64,000 bases of DNA from Dichomitus squalens LYAD-421 SS1 (taxonomy: Eukaryota > Basidiomycota > Agaricomycetes > Polyporales > Polyporaceae): NCBI RefSeq assembly GCF_000275845.1, contig NW_006766897.1:64938-128937 (forward strand), written 5' to 3'. Positions 44,001-55,833 of the stretch are shown in pieces. Within the stretch, counting starts at the first letter, position 1, and every line of letters begins with the position of its first letter. Both the position numbers and the translations under genes were made by a program. The notes under the pieces were generated by a model. That model was not told the origin of the DNA. It saw nothing but the letters and a program-made list of their open reading frames with translations, and ran no database searches.

Positions 44001-47000
44001 CCAGCCTGCCTTCTGTCTCTGCCGTCCCCGTGCCGATGTACTGGCATCTGCCCCAGGCGATCACCGCCGCGACCAACACTACGCACCAGACACGGTGCTC
44101 CACGCCTTCCTCGATATCGTCCCCACTGGCCCTCGCCGCGCCCATCGTCGCGCACGAACAGCCGCCGATGCTCGACCTGAACGAGCCTGTCTCCCATGTG
44201 ACCATCCGGACGAGACGTTCGCCTCAGAACCTCGAGCCCAAGCTGCTCATCACTCCCCCGCTGTCTCCTATGGTGTCCCCTCAGGACGCGTCCAACGCGG
44301 GCACGCGCAGATCACATCGCAGGCATTCGACCGCACAGCCGTTGATCTCGCCGACGGCGTCCATGTCTGGTCAGCCGTTGTCTCCCCGTCTCCCCTCTGT
44401 CGCGCCGCTCTCCAGGACGACGCCGACGTCCATCAAGGACTTCGAGATCATCAAGCCCATCTCGAAGGGCGCGTTCGGCTCCGTCTTTCTGGCCAAGAAG
44501 AAGGTGACGGGGGACTACTTTGCGATCAAGGTCCTCAAGAAGGCGGACATGATCGCGAAGAACCAGATCACGAACGTGAAGGCGGAGCGCATGATCCTCA
44601 TGAAGCAGGCGGAGTCGCCGTTCGTCGCGAAGCTGTACTTCACGTTCCAGAGCAAGGAGAACTTGTACCTCGTGATGGAATACCTGAACGGCGGCGACTG
44701 CGCTGCGCTCATCAAGTCGCTTGGCTCGCTCCCGGAGGAGTGGACGCGCAATTACATCGCTGAGGTCGTCCTGGGCTTGGACTACCTTCACCAGCGCGGT
44801 ATCGTGCATCGGTAGGGATCCTTTCATGCGGGGTTTTCCCTATGTTCGTGCTGACGCAAATCTCTGCAGTGATCTGAAGCCTGACAACCTGCTCATTGAC
44901 CAACACGGTCATCTCAAGCTGACCGACTTTGGTCTCAGCAGGATCGGTCTCCTCGGTCGTCAGACCCGTGCCCCCTTGGTCCCTGAGCAGCGAGGTGCCC
45001 GTGGCCATAACAGAGGTAGCCCAAATTCACGACCTCCCTCGATCGACTCGGCGTACATGGCGCCCTCGCCCATGTTCCCGGCCGATCTCATGCCCGGTGG
45101 AGGTTCGTACTTCAGCCACAGGACACCGTCGCTTCCTCGACCTGGGTCTTCCCCTTATCTCCCACTTACAGATGACCCGAGCGAATCGAGCGGGTCGGAG
45201 TCTCTGGCTTCGGGTTTCTTGTCGTTCCGCAGGAGCGGCAACACCAGGCAGCAGCTCTCCGATAGCCCTTTGCAATCCTTCGCTAGCGAACTCACGAACG
45301 ACTTGCGATCGCATCCGACTCCCGGTGGTACCCCGCCCGGTGAGCAGAAGGTCGTGGGCACGCCGGACTACCTCGCGCCGGAGACCATTCTGGGCCTAAG
45401 GGGAGATGATGCTGCTGTCGACTGGGTGAGTGATCGGAGTTGTAGCTGGGCTGTTCCCACTTCAAGACACTGACTCTCCATTGCAGTGGGCGCTGGGTGT
45501 TATCACCTACGAGTTCCTCTATGGGATCCCGCCCTTCCATGACGAGACTCCAGAGAAGGTGTTCGAGAACATTCTCTCAGGTCACATCGAATGGCACGAG
45601 GACTACGTCGAGGTCTCGCCCGAAGCGAAGGACTTCATGCAGCGTCTCATGACACTGGACCCGACCAAGCGTCTTGGGGCGAATGGCGCTGATGAGGTCA
45701 AGGCACATCCTTTCTTCGCTGGGATCGATTGGGATAAGGTTACGACGACGGAGGCTGCATTCATCCCTCAGGTCACTGATCCTGAATCCACTGACTATTT
45801 CGATCCTCGTGGCGCGGTCCTGCAACTTTTCCACGACTCCGAGCAACCGTCGCTCACACAGCAGTTCACGTCGGATAGTACTGGTGCACCCGCCGGTGCT
45901 AGTCCTGAGGCCCCGCCTGCGAGCGCCCCAGTGACGTTGACCCGCGAAGCGACTGCCTCGCCTTCTGATGACGACTTCGGGTCGTTCAGTTTCAAGAATC
46001 TGCCTGTCCTGAAAAAGGAAAACGATGATATGATCCGCAAATTGAAGACCGAGACCAGCCAACAGCAGCTCGCGCCACTGACGCATGCGCTCTCGGAGCC
46101 ACCCAATATCCACTCGAGGCGGCGTAGTATCTCCAGTCGCGTTGGTCTCAAGAAGCCCACGAGCATCGTCACTCCAGTCGACACCTCCAAGCCACCCTTG
46201 CCCACGAACCCGCCCTCGCCAGCGACGTCGACGTCCTCCATCTCCTCGTCGGTCTCGCGCGGGCCGCCGACACCCGGTAGCGCAAGCAGCCACGCGCGCA
46301 AACCGTCCGAGTTCGGCGCAGTCGAGCGGTTCAAGCTCAACCACCTTGAAGGAGACGTCTCGCGTCGAAACTCGATGCCCAGTCGACTCCGCACAGCATC
46401 GGTATCTACGACTGGCGACGGCTCCGTTTCAGATTCTTGGTCGAACGCGGTGCCTGTTACCCCAGTCCAGTTCGAGACGCCGCCTTCATCCGTTGCGTCG
46501 ATAGACCTGAAGCGCGCCCCGGATCCCAGCGACCGGGCGGTGACGTGCCTTTTGGCGGAAGACAACCCGATCACTGCGAAGATCATCGAGACGCTGCTCA
46601 TACGTCTAGGCTGCCGGTGTATCGTCGTCGCGGACGGCTCCGAGGCCATCAGTGTTGCCATGGGTGATATCAGTGAGTACCTCTCTCACGGAGCAAAGCC
46701 GAGTTTGAGGTCATTGACCATAATCCCAACAGAGTTTGACTGTATCCTCATGGATTTGCATATGCCTATTCGTATGTTACCCAGCTCCACTACCGATTGA
46801 CATCTGTCTAACCAGACATGCACAGTTGATGGCGAAGGCGCCGCGCGGTATATAAAAAGTACCAACAATAAGAATTCGACAACACCGATTATTGCTGTCA
46901 GTGCGTACAGCGGAGCCGAGGTCGCGGAGTGCAAGGAGCTCTTCTCAGCTTACCTCGCTAAGCCTGTCCAGAAGGCTGACCTGGTTGCGGCCATGCGCCA

Positions 47001-47067
47001 GCTGGGCTTCAAGACGTCCACGGTGCAAGGGCGTGGACAGAGCACGAGGTTGACTTCCGCTCGGTGA
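41094..47067 (+). CDS. RIM15: RIM15-like AGC kinase (PAS-like, zinc-finger-like, kinase, receiver domains)
   Basis: Six exons join in phase: 41094-42667, 42724-44811, 44870-45425, 45487-46672, 46733-46771 and 46826-47067, giving 1894 residues. In order: a disordered N-terminus; a PAS-like region near 500-560 (GDHFIWINYAW...DPEDYFGTRVS); a C-x2-C...H-x3-C cluster at C667/C670/H682/C686; a coiled region; and the kinase from ~1098 (SKGAFGSVFLAKK, HRDLKPDN at ~1221, DFG at 1240-1242). About 140 residues separate DFG from VGTPDYLAPE, the Greatwall-like split activation segment. A receiver domain ends the protein, with acidic pair E1764/D1765, phospho-acceptor D1809 (MDLHMP) and K1860. RIM15 drives quiescence when TORC1, PKA and Sch9 are low, acting through endosulfines. 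Confidence 0.95.
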
Positions 47068-47838
47068 CATTTGGTATATATTTTATGGCCTTTCTTTACG
47101 AACCCCATCGCTCTGCATCATCAATCCGACTCTCCTGCTTCGTTTTCGTTCACACAACTGCTCATGTCGCGTCACGCCCGTTTCATTCTCATCTCGTTCT
47201 CGTCATTCGCATCATATCATGCATATCACTCACACATTGCAATATCCATCCATACTCCCCTTGCCGACCGTCCCTGCATTCGTTGTCTATCGCGCATTGT
47301 AAGCTAGACCTATTGTGTTATCAAATATCGTCGCTGCGATCCGGCTGGCAATTTCATTCGTCTACCTGTTTTGGTCGAGGCAAACACTTCACCGGATGGA
47401 ATCGAGCCGGGCTTTCGCATGCCAATAATCTAAGTGGAGAGCGCGGTCCGCCGGCTGCGCGTCGAGTGTAGTACGTATTACATACATAGAGTGCGTGCGT
47501 CCTGCACCTTCTGTACACCCGATCTCGACGCAACGAGCCATGTTCTCTTTGTCTGTGATCGAGAAAGCAGTGTCAAGGGCGCGAAGCTGTACAGACGAGA
47601 TGCTGCAGTCATTGGGGGCGCACGGCGACGACAAGTGAGCAAGTGGGTGGTGGCATTGGCAATGCGCTTATGATGCGAAGGGACCCGGCGCCACGCCCAA
47701 TTGCACCTCCCAGGGCCTCTTTGGTTCGCGACTGCATGCTGCTACCGCGTTACCTGCTTCCTGCTCCGTTGCTGGCTCACAAAAGGTCCTCGATCGTTTA
47801 GCCTCTGCATCTCTGGCACATCCTACTCTTCCTGAACT
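47068..47838. other. intergenic
   Basis: 771 bp holding the RIM15 3' UTR (AT-richer, tttggtatatattttatgg just after the stop) and the promoter of the UIM protein gene. No other gene was recognised. Confidence 0.55.
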
Positions 47839-50191
47839 ATGGCAGCTCCTGGACCTTGGAGAGAGCCCGGTCCATATCCGCACTACCCCTCAGCTGGACC
47901 ACACTCTCCTCCTCAGCATAACCATCCGCACTCCTTCGTTGGTGCGCAGAGTCAGTCGTACTATGTGCCTGCAATGCGAGCTCCCGCCATGCCGGGCTTC
48001 TACAACCCCGCGCTCCCCCAACCACAACCTGGTCCGGGAACCCCGCCGGGGTCTACAAGCGGGCCTCCCGCGTTCCCACAACCTCGGGTTGGACTCCCCC
48101 CGAGCTTAATGCCTGGACGGCAGTCTGTGTACTCAGTTCCTCGATCTCATTCAAACGATTTCTTCTTCCAGAACGAGCCCACTATATCCTATGGCTTTCC
48201 GCGACATTCGCGGACTGACCCCCCACCCCCGCTTCCCCGCAAGCCTGTTGCTGAACAGCATCCTCCCTTGCCTCCGAAGCCTCCGCGCTCATCCTCGCTT
48301 CTTGGTTCTCCAAATTCCCCGTCCCATTTATCTTATACTAGCTCGTACTTCTCTTCTCCCGAGCCTAGCCCTGCACCCTCGGCCCCTCCGTTTCCGCTAT
48401 CCGATGAGCGTAACGACGATGCCGCGCTCATGAACCGCATTCTAGAGATTTCTTCGAAGGAGACGCGTCTCTCCCAAACCTCGGGCCAGCCGATGCTATC
48501 CGAGGAAGAACAGATCGCTCGCGCACTCGAGGAATCACTGAAGATCAGCCCTTCCCAGTCTGTGTCGTTCCCGCCTCCGGACCGTCAGGGTCCATCGGTG
48601 TCCGCTTTCCCGGAACAGGGCTCCGCGCCGCTTCCGACTGCATCTCGTTCTAGCCCTGATAACTCCGTGGCACCACTACGGCTGGCTCACAAAGATAGGA
48701 AGGTGCGGGTGAGCCAACACGCGTACATTGCAGAGCAGATTTCTGCAGACGAGGCTCTCGCGCGCCAGCTTCAAGAAGAGCTGGAAGAAGAGGAACCGCA
48801 GCCGAGTCCGAGCCAAACCCAGCGTTCACCATCTCGCTCACCCTCTGTCTCGGCGAATTCGGGAGGGTCTCCACAGCCCGAGCAGGGTCTACCTCAGTAT
48901 GAGGATGTGGTGTCCTCACCGCCTCCACCAACCTCCGGGTTTTACAACCCCTCTGTCGCCGCTCACTTCTCCGTCGATGGCACTGGTTCAGATGGTTCTT
49001 CCTCTCGACCAGGGTCTTCATCAGGTCGCAACTCCCTTTACAGGAGTATATCCGAAAAGCCTATCCCGCCCAAGGGCAGCTTTCCAGACCAGGGAAGAAC
49101 CCTGGGTCGCTCGCAGTCTGTCGGGGAGAGTTTTCCCACTGCCGCGACCTTGGCAGTCCCCTCTCTCACGCCCCAGGCGCTGCGCTCGCAATCTGAGCGA
49201 CCGCTCTCTACGGCGTCATCAACACTAGAGTCTGTCGAGGATTCGAAATCGGGCTCTCCGAGTTCCTCCTTGCACGGTGTCGAGATCATGTCAAGCACAC
49301 AGTACCTGGATACTGAGCTCCTAGCCGGACTGTGTAAGTCGGATATCCCATTCTCAGCGTCTCCGCCTTCAGTAGCTGACAGGACCTCTAGCTCTGGGCT
49401 TTGGCACTCCTTCTATCAGTTCATCTCTGAAACCGTTTGATGGTGTGATACCTAACGTCATCGCGCTGCCATATGGTCGATGTCCGCCATTCCACATCAG
49501 AGCGCCGAGCTGGCGAAACCTACTCAAGCTCATGGCGAGATTGAGCGGGACGCGGCTAGAGCCAACTATGGAAGCTTTAGCGGTTGTGAAGACCGAAATG
49601 AAGCTGCGAATAGTGGTGTCATTTGTCAAGGTTTGTTCTCTGTTTCGTTTGCGATCAGTCCCGTCTTAACTCCCTGCGACACAGGTTCACCACGCATCGT
49701 CAGATTGGCACACAGTGTTGTACATGACGATTGATCACCCCGTTCCTGCCAACGCGCCCACGGGATGGAAGTACCGCAACGGCGATACGAATACCCTCCC
49801 ATTCTCCTATACCCTCTCGCAGCTTCCGGCGTTCCTCCGCGACGGCGCAGACTCTCCCCTGTCGAAATTCTACACCATACCCGCCAGCAACGAGGCGCCC
49901 TTTCCCGTTTTGCCGATCAGCTTCCCCAATCTCGCGACCTACCTCGCGTCCGCGCTGGAGAACGCGCGCGACGCCATACGTGACAGCTCGAGCGGCGTGC
50001 GGCGTCTGGCGCAGTACGTGGACCAATTCTACCCGAACGATCGGGCCGCGTTGGATGACGCCCCTGAGCGCGTGGGCATGCGTCGGCGACTCAAGAATCT
50101 CGTGGGCATAGGCAGCAAGCCTCAGAGGGACCGGAACGCGGAGGTGTACGAGCTCGTCACACCATTCGTGGCCGATGATTACGGGCGTTGA
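47839..50191 (+). CDS. UIM-containing protein with conserved C-terminal domain, function unknown
   Basis: Three exons join in phase: 47839-49333, 49392-49630 and 49685-50191, giving 746 residues. The N-terminal half is Pro/Ser-rich and disordered, with PPLPxKP stretches that could bind SH3 domains. Two ubiquitin-interacting-motif-like helices are visible: EEEQIARALEESL near 222-237 and DEALARQLQEELEEEE near 304. The C-terminal domain is well ordered: IPNVIALPYGRCPPFH, APSWRNLLKLMARLSGT, VVKTEMKLRIVVSFVKVHH, WKYRNGDTNTLPFSYTLSQLP, and FPNLATYLASALENARDA. The first acceptor must be the tag at 49389-49391; the nearer cag would create a stop. I recognise a fungal conserved family but no function. 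Ubiquitin binding in traffic or actin regulation is a guess. Confidence 0.8.
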
Positions 50192-51617
50192 CACACGTCG
50201 GTGTCGCTAACATTCGCCTCGCTTTGATTGCCTGTCTGCCTGCTGAATGCGTCGCGTATGCGGCGTCTATGGAACCACTTGCACATTGCTGGGACTATGT
50301 ACGAGCGGACCCCACGGTCATGTCATGCTTTGTATCGTTTGCGTCTCGTGCTTCTTCTTTATGCCCATCTTCTATGCCCAGTGATAACATAGCCTTACGA
50401 CCCGGAATCTGTATCCTTACGATCACACAGTACTCCTTTGCGACGATTCGTCTACTCGCGCCTGTCAGCTTTTCTCCTCATCGTGTATTTATTGATCTAG
50501 ATACCGTAGGGAGAAGATGCATTAATCATACCTCATGCCGACTTCGTATAGGCTCTTCCACGTATGTCATGTACGTACCACCTGAGTGCCGTGTGGGTAG
50601 CTTCCTGAACTACTGACGTGATCTCGATAACATCCGTATATAACGTACGACAGCGGACGATGCTCTAGATTTGGCGGCAGCAACACGGCGCATATCCAGA
50701 AACCAAGATGTCCAGGGCCGCTGAGCAACCCCTAACAGATGTTTGACAGTGTTGTCCTTCTCAGCATTGCCAACAGCGAGCGTGTTCCTGGGTGAGGTTC
50801 ACAGGTTGGCGTCGTCGCCGACCACGCGCCCAGCCGTGGCGCAGCGTTGCATTCGAACCCTGTCTCGCTTCCAACACCTCCGATGGAAGTCGGAGGCAGT
50901 GTTCGGCACTTGTTGGCACCGAGGGTGTTGATGGCTTCTAAATGACATGTTTGTACTCATAGTGCGGGCCCGACCTCGAGGTCTGCCTGCCTGCACCCTA
51001 GAGGCTTGTCACGCTGCACTGTTTAGATTAGCGGAGGAGGTGGGAGGCTGCGCGTATGTGAGGGTTACTTCCTTCCGCTCCCTTTCTTACGTTGCTCGGT
51101 CCTGGGGAGCGGGAGTCTGCAGCGGGGTTGTTCAGATGCCGTCGATTCTTCGCGCCGAATATCACAAACATGCTTCCAAACCACAATGCAGGAATACGCG
51201 TGATGTTCTTGTCCGTGACATGCTTATCCGGAAGTCGGACCCCACAACCCTAAATCTTCCCTGCATGCTGCATCACGGATGGCTTTTGGAAGGACAGAGG
51301 TTGAGCCGTACAGACTAGACACAAGCTGGAGACATAGCATTTCACATCCTCATGAGTTGAATAGTACGGAGGAAGTCCGATGAGGCTACTTACCACTTCA
51401 CTACTATCAGCGGAGTCGCCTAGTAATTATTCGAGGCTCAATCCGCCCCTAGCATCGTGGCCCTTTGCAAAGCTGGCAACAACTATCACGAATTCAATTT
51501 TTGTAAGGTTTGAAGGGGACGAACTTGAAGACCTGCTTTATTTGGGTGGACACTTATAGGCGCCCGTGATGCGAGCGTGGGCGGCTGAGGCTACCACTGT
51601 ACTCATACAATCGCAAC
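50192..51617. other. intergenic, no gene recognised
   Basis: About 1.4 kb between same-strand genes. Short frames at 50188-50616 and 50947-51318 have no domain and no convincing splice partners. Part is 3' UTR and part is the RPP1 promoter. Confidence 0.5.
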
Positions 51618-52996
51618 ATGTTCTCAGATCTCAATGTCCCGGTTCCTACCCTGTCAAAACAGCAGCTTGCGCAAGCTGCGTCTGCATCCAAAAAAGGCAA
51701 AGGAAAGCAGGATCAGAATATCCCAGTATCTGCAGCCTTCACCCCTGCCCAAGTTGCCGCCATAGAGAATCGCCTAGATCTGCTAGTGCATTGTCAGTAC
51801 CGTGTCCAGAAAGTCTCTCTTCTATTCTGACTGTCAGAGCTGTTAGTAGGATACACCGTATTTGCCTTCAACCAGACAGTAGAGCGGAAGGTTGACCCGA
51901 AGACTTTCGTCAATACGCTCGATGCCCTCCTACCACAGCTGCGGAAGAGGTCAGGGGTTGTATACTTGAAGAGGTTGACTATAGTGTTGGATGAGCAAAG
52001 CGAGAAAGGCTTCGGATTGGTGCGTTGGGGCATCTCTGTGTGCCGGAGAGTCGAGTACTGAACCCTCTTGCGTGCGCGTTCTTGTAGACGAACGGAAACG
52101 CGGCCCTCTTCGCACCCTACGACCTGCTTGCCCTCGTCCCTACTACTGCGGCTACGTTTTCGCTTGCATGTCTCACGCATACACAACCCACGCCTCTGAC
52201 GACACACATCATCTCGCTGCCGCTCACCCTACCTCGGTTACCCTTTAATCTCAAGCATACCCTCGTCCGAGCCGCGCTAAAGAACGGTGCCGTCTTCGAA
52301 ATCAACTATGTCGGCGCACTTGGAGGTGACGGCGATCCCGCGTTGACCATTCCCAGTGGTTGCGAGAGCGGTGCTGGCGCGAAGAGGAACTGGTGGGCAG
52401 CCGCAAGAGAAGTCGTGCGTGTGACGAAGGGCAAAGGCATCCTAGTGAGCGGTGGCGTTTTCAGCGAAGGGGACTTGCGCGCTCCGCGCGATGTTGCCAA
52501 CTTGTGCGTTGTGCCCCCTGTGATTTCACAAAGGCATCGTCTTTCGTGCACACTAACTACTCTTGCAGGATCAGCGTTCTTGGCGTATCGCAAGACGTCG
52601 CGCATGATGCCTCAACAAAAGTAGCTCAGTCGCTCGTCCTCCGTGCACGTACGTCTTTACGTGCCCAGATGCCTCCTCGTTCTCGTATTCATTGCCTATG
52701 CAGAAACACGAAGGACATATCGTGCAGTATTCTCCGAGCCAAAGGTCGTCATACCGTCTCATACTGGTGGCACTACCCCGCCGCGAGCCGGCAGTGGTGA
52801 ATCTCAGCCTAAGCAGCGACCAATCAAAATGGAGGAGTCTACGCCACCTAAGCTTTTCGCCAACGCGAAGAAGCGACCTCTAGAGGAGAGTCCCCAGAAG
52901 GGACCAGGCCCTGCTGTGCAGGTGAAGAAGGAGGATGGGACCGCTGGGGAGAGCGGTGCGAGGAAGAAGAAAAAGAACAAGCTGTCTCAAGGTTAA
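51618..52996 (+). CDS. RPP1: RNase P/MRP subunit p30 (RPP1)
   Basis: Five exons join in phase: 51618-51792, 51847-52019, 52088-52503, 52569-52648 and 52704-52996, giving 378 residues. The fold is the PHP-like TIM barrel of the p30 family. Motifs are LDLLVHLGYTVFAFNQTV (restored by the tag acceptor at 51844-51846), LPQLRKRSGVVYLKRLTIVLDE, YDLLALVPTT, FEINYVGAL, and GILVSGGVFSEGDLRAPRDVANL. The C-terminal tail is Pro/Lys-rich with a run KKKKNK that can act as a nuclear signal. The subunit helps RNase P cut 5' leaders from pre-tRNA and is shared with RNase MRP. It is longer than human p30 because of this tail. Confidence 0.93.
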
Positions 52997-53844
52997 CCCG
53001 AGTCCGTCGTGGACGAATGTCTTCTCTTCGTGGGCACGGGGCGCGCAACAATGGGATTTGAGCATGTCTTCGCTGGTATGCATGTTACTACAGATACTTC
53101 GAGAGGAGATTGGAGAGAAGATATGGATTAAGCGTATAATATGGCTATCTGTCAAGGAAGTTTGGCACAAAAGCGTTCTATTTGTACCATTAATACGGCA
53201 TGCAGTTTGCAACCATACACAATATCAGTTTGAAGGCCCGCAAATTGACCGATCCGAAGGATACGTCGCCCACCGCAAGCCGGCATGGTTGATCCAGAGG
53301 GGCAACATATCGCTCGACCAGAGCCTCCGACAGCCCGTCCATGGGTTTTGCAACGGATACCTAGTACCTACCCGGGGACGATCGGGCTGCTGCTATGAGC
53401 TACTTGGGATTCCAGGAGCATGGTCAGGGTACATGGAACGACTAGAGTGTAAAGAGATGGACCATAGACATTGTGACATGAATTCACGGCGATAGAGTGG
53501 GTAGGAGGACGGCGAGGCTGCAGGATGCGTACAACGTGTCCCCGGGGAAGCGTCTCTGATTGGTCCATGACATGGTTGGATGACTCGGATGCGTAGTGGC
53601 TTAGTCGGATCTTATCTGATAATTTGTTATTGACCCGCGAGCCGCAGACCTGCGTAATCTACCTTTGCCGTTCGCCCTCATCGTTCTCGATGATGTCCGA
53701 CATCCTATTGACGGCCATGCCCACGAACCGCCATAACCGCCGGCCATCATCTTATATAGTTCCGCCTCTGTGCCATCTTGCCGCAAGCACGCCAGGCGCA
53801 GCCCGACCCAAGATCGAGGTCAGCCTCGGAGTTTCTCCAACACC
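52997..53844. other. intergenic
   Basis: 848 bp between RPP1 and AIM32. A 186-codon frame (52935-53495) begins inside the RPP1 last exon in another phase and lacks any motif, so I treat it as chance. The AIM32 promoter should lie near the end. Confidence 0.5.
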
Positions 53845-55345
53845 ATGAGCGCCTTCCGGAAAGTGGTCGCGTTCGCTCTTGGACACAACCCCGACATGGA
53901 TCAAACGAAGGTCCAGCTGCAGGGCGCTGACATCCCTGTGTCCGACGTTCCTTGCAGAGCCTGTCCCGACCCCTGCGATGAAGGCGAGAGGCGATCACTG
54001 CGTCTTCGTTATATCATCTGCTAGAGTTTTGCGCTCACGTTCTCGGAATAGGTCATGATGAGTATCCCAAATTCGATGTTGATCGAGAAACCGACATGCT
54101 GGGCTCTGTCAAGCCCTATGGTCGTCAAGTATGTCCCTGCGTCTGCTTCAAGGCTACACGAACACGGGCTTATGTTCAGGCTAGATCGTTATCTCTACAG
54201 GCAAGACCGACTGGGTCCGCGAGGTGACGGACGCCGCGGGCACGCTCGCGGCCCACTTCTCCGACGTCGCATCAGGCGGCGGCCACAAAGACAAGCAGAA
54301 GGACAAGGGGAAAGACAAATCCAAGTCGAAGAAGGCGGAAGACAAGTCCGGCAATGGCCCCTCCGTCGCGGGAGTGTTCAATGCCAATCCGTCTAAGCTC
54401 AAACGGGTCACGATTATAAACGGCTCCCACCGAACCGTCTCCGAAGACCATAGCAAGGAGACCGTGCTCGTGTTCCCGGACTGGAAGGTCCTCACGGAAG
54501 TCGAGCCAACCCGAGCGGGCGCGGAGGCGCTATATGAGCACTCCGTCAGCCCGTCGTTGCCCCTTTTCGCTCCGCCTCCGCCGGAGAAAGCGGGCTCGCT
54601 CAAGTCCTGGATACTGCCGTACTCATGCGTCATCCTCCTCTGTCAGTCCTACCAATCTCCCCTCTGTCCGTGACACACTCGCCGGACTCACCGAACGCCA
54701 TCTCGTACAGGTTCCCACAAGCGGCGCGACAACCGCTGCGCGCTCGCCGCCCCGAAGCTCGAACACTGTACGTCCCTGGCCGTCGGCCCCCCAACTGGCC
54801 GCTGACCCTCATCCGCATCTTTGTATACAGCCCTGACACAGGCCCTGGAGCGCGAAGCCTGGGAAGTGCACCACCAAGTCGAGGACCCGTCCGTGTCCGG
54901 GCCCGCCCTCGAGGACGACCCGACGCTCGCAGGCATCACGTCCGACACAGAGCGGCACGAGGAGGTGCTCCGCCGCCTGCAGCGCGTCGACGCCGCGCAC
55001 GCCGAGCACAAGCGCGCGCTCATCCTCTTCTGCTCGCACATCGGCGGGCACAAGTACGCGGGGAACGTCATCGTGAGTCTGCCGTGCCTTCTCTCTCCCC
55101 GTCCGTCGACTCGAGAGCTGCTGTTATTACGTGTACGTCGGGCGATGCGAGCGGGGGCTAACGTACGATGGTGCTCGCAGATCAATACACCCAGGGGCGT
55201 ATCGGTGTGGTACGGGCGGGTGACTCCTCACGAGGTGGATGCGATAGTAAGAGAGACGATCATTGGTGGGAAGGTCCTGCCGCCATTGCTTCGCGGTGGG
55301 ATGAACCTCTCCCAACCTGGGCGCAAGAGCTTGAACGACTGGTGA
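53845..55345 (+). CDS. AIM32: AIM32-like thioredoxin-fold 2Fe-2S protein (sucrase/ferredoxin-like)
   Basis: Six exons join in phase: 53845-53983, 54052-54128, 54185-54641, 54711-54767, 54831-55072 and 55181-55345, giving 378 residues. Family blocks: CRACPDPCDEGHDEYPKFDVD, then DMLGSVKPYGRQ, VISTGKTDW, SWILPYSCVILLCSHKRRDNRC, and HIGGHKYAGNVI. The expected iron-sulfur ligands are present: C225 and C234 (C-x8-C) and H313 and H317 (H-x3-H). Such proteins bind a 2Fe-2S cluster in mitochondria and are linked to redox quality control in yeast. The first intron (53984-54051) begins with GC, not GT. A Lys/Asp/Ser-rich insert (GKDKSKSKKAEDK) sits in the middle. The protein ends NDW. Confidence 0.9.
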
Positions 55346-55833
55346 AGACGACGCTTCGATTGCACCCGACCGACACCTTAGAGATGCGATAAACCCGCTA
55401 TACCAGAGTTAACTCGCGTAGATGACACATCGTTGGACCACACAGCAGCATATAGAAGGGGAAGAGAATGTTGCATTTATGACTACAGGAATGGAGGGTA
55501 TTATTACACGGGCCCTGGCTGTACACGGCATACATATGCGATACGCGTGCGCGAAGTACGCGCTGATGTACAATACGGGGCATACAGTATTGTTATATTG
55601 AACAGTGCGGAAAGGCCACATATTCTCGAATGGGGAGAAAGGCCGACATGAGACATACCAACACCGACTGAGCGGGGGGATTGGGCCATGAGATATAGAA
55701 CATTGTACTGGAGGTCCGTGAGGTGTCGCATAGACGACTGCGCATTAGTATTCGGGAAGCATGGCGTGCACACAGCAGCCGGGCGACGTTGGGTGGGAGG
55801 CGGGGGAGAGCGCAAGAGTTGTCGAGGGTGAAG
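55346..55833. other. convergent 3' flanks of AIM32 and SCH9
   Basis: 488 bp between the two stop codons. No gene or repeat was seen. Confidence 0.55.

Noticed and set aside
42994..44205. Long minus-strand open frames (403 and 382 codons) inside RIM15
   Set aside because: They are antisense shadows of a GC-rich, codon-biased exon, have Ser- or Arg-rich compositions without motifs, and lie fully within the supported RIM15 model.
43204..44763. A 519-codon plus-strand frame in another phase of RIM15
   Set aside because: Composition is dominated by Ala/Arg/Gly/Asp from codon bias; the overlapping frame contains the kinase and zinc-cluster motifs, so this one is a shadow.
52935..53495. 186-codon plus-strand frame after RPP1
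   Set aside because: It starts inside the last RPP1 exon in a different phase and shows no domain, no signal peptide and no splice pattern.
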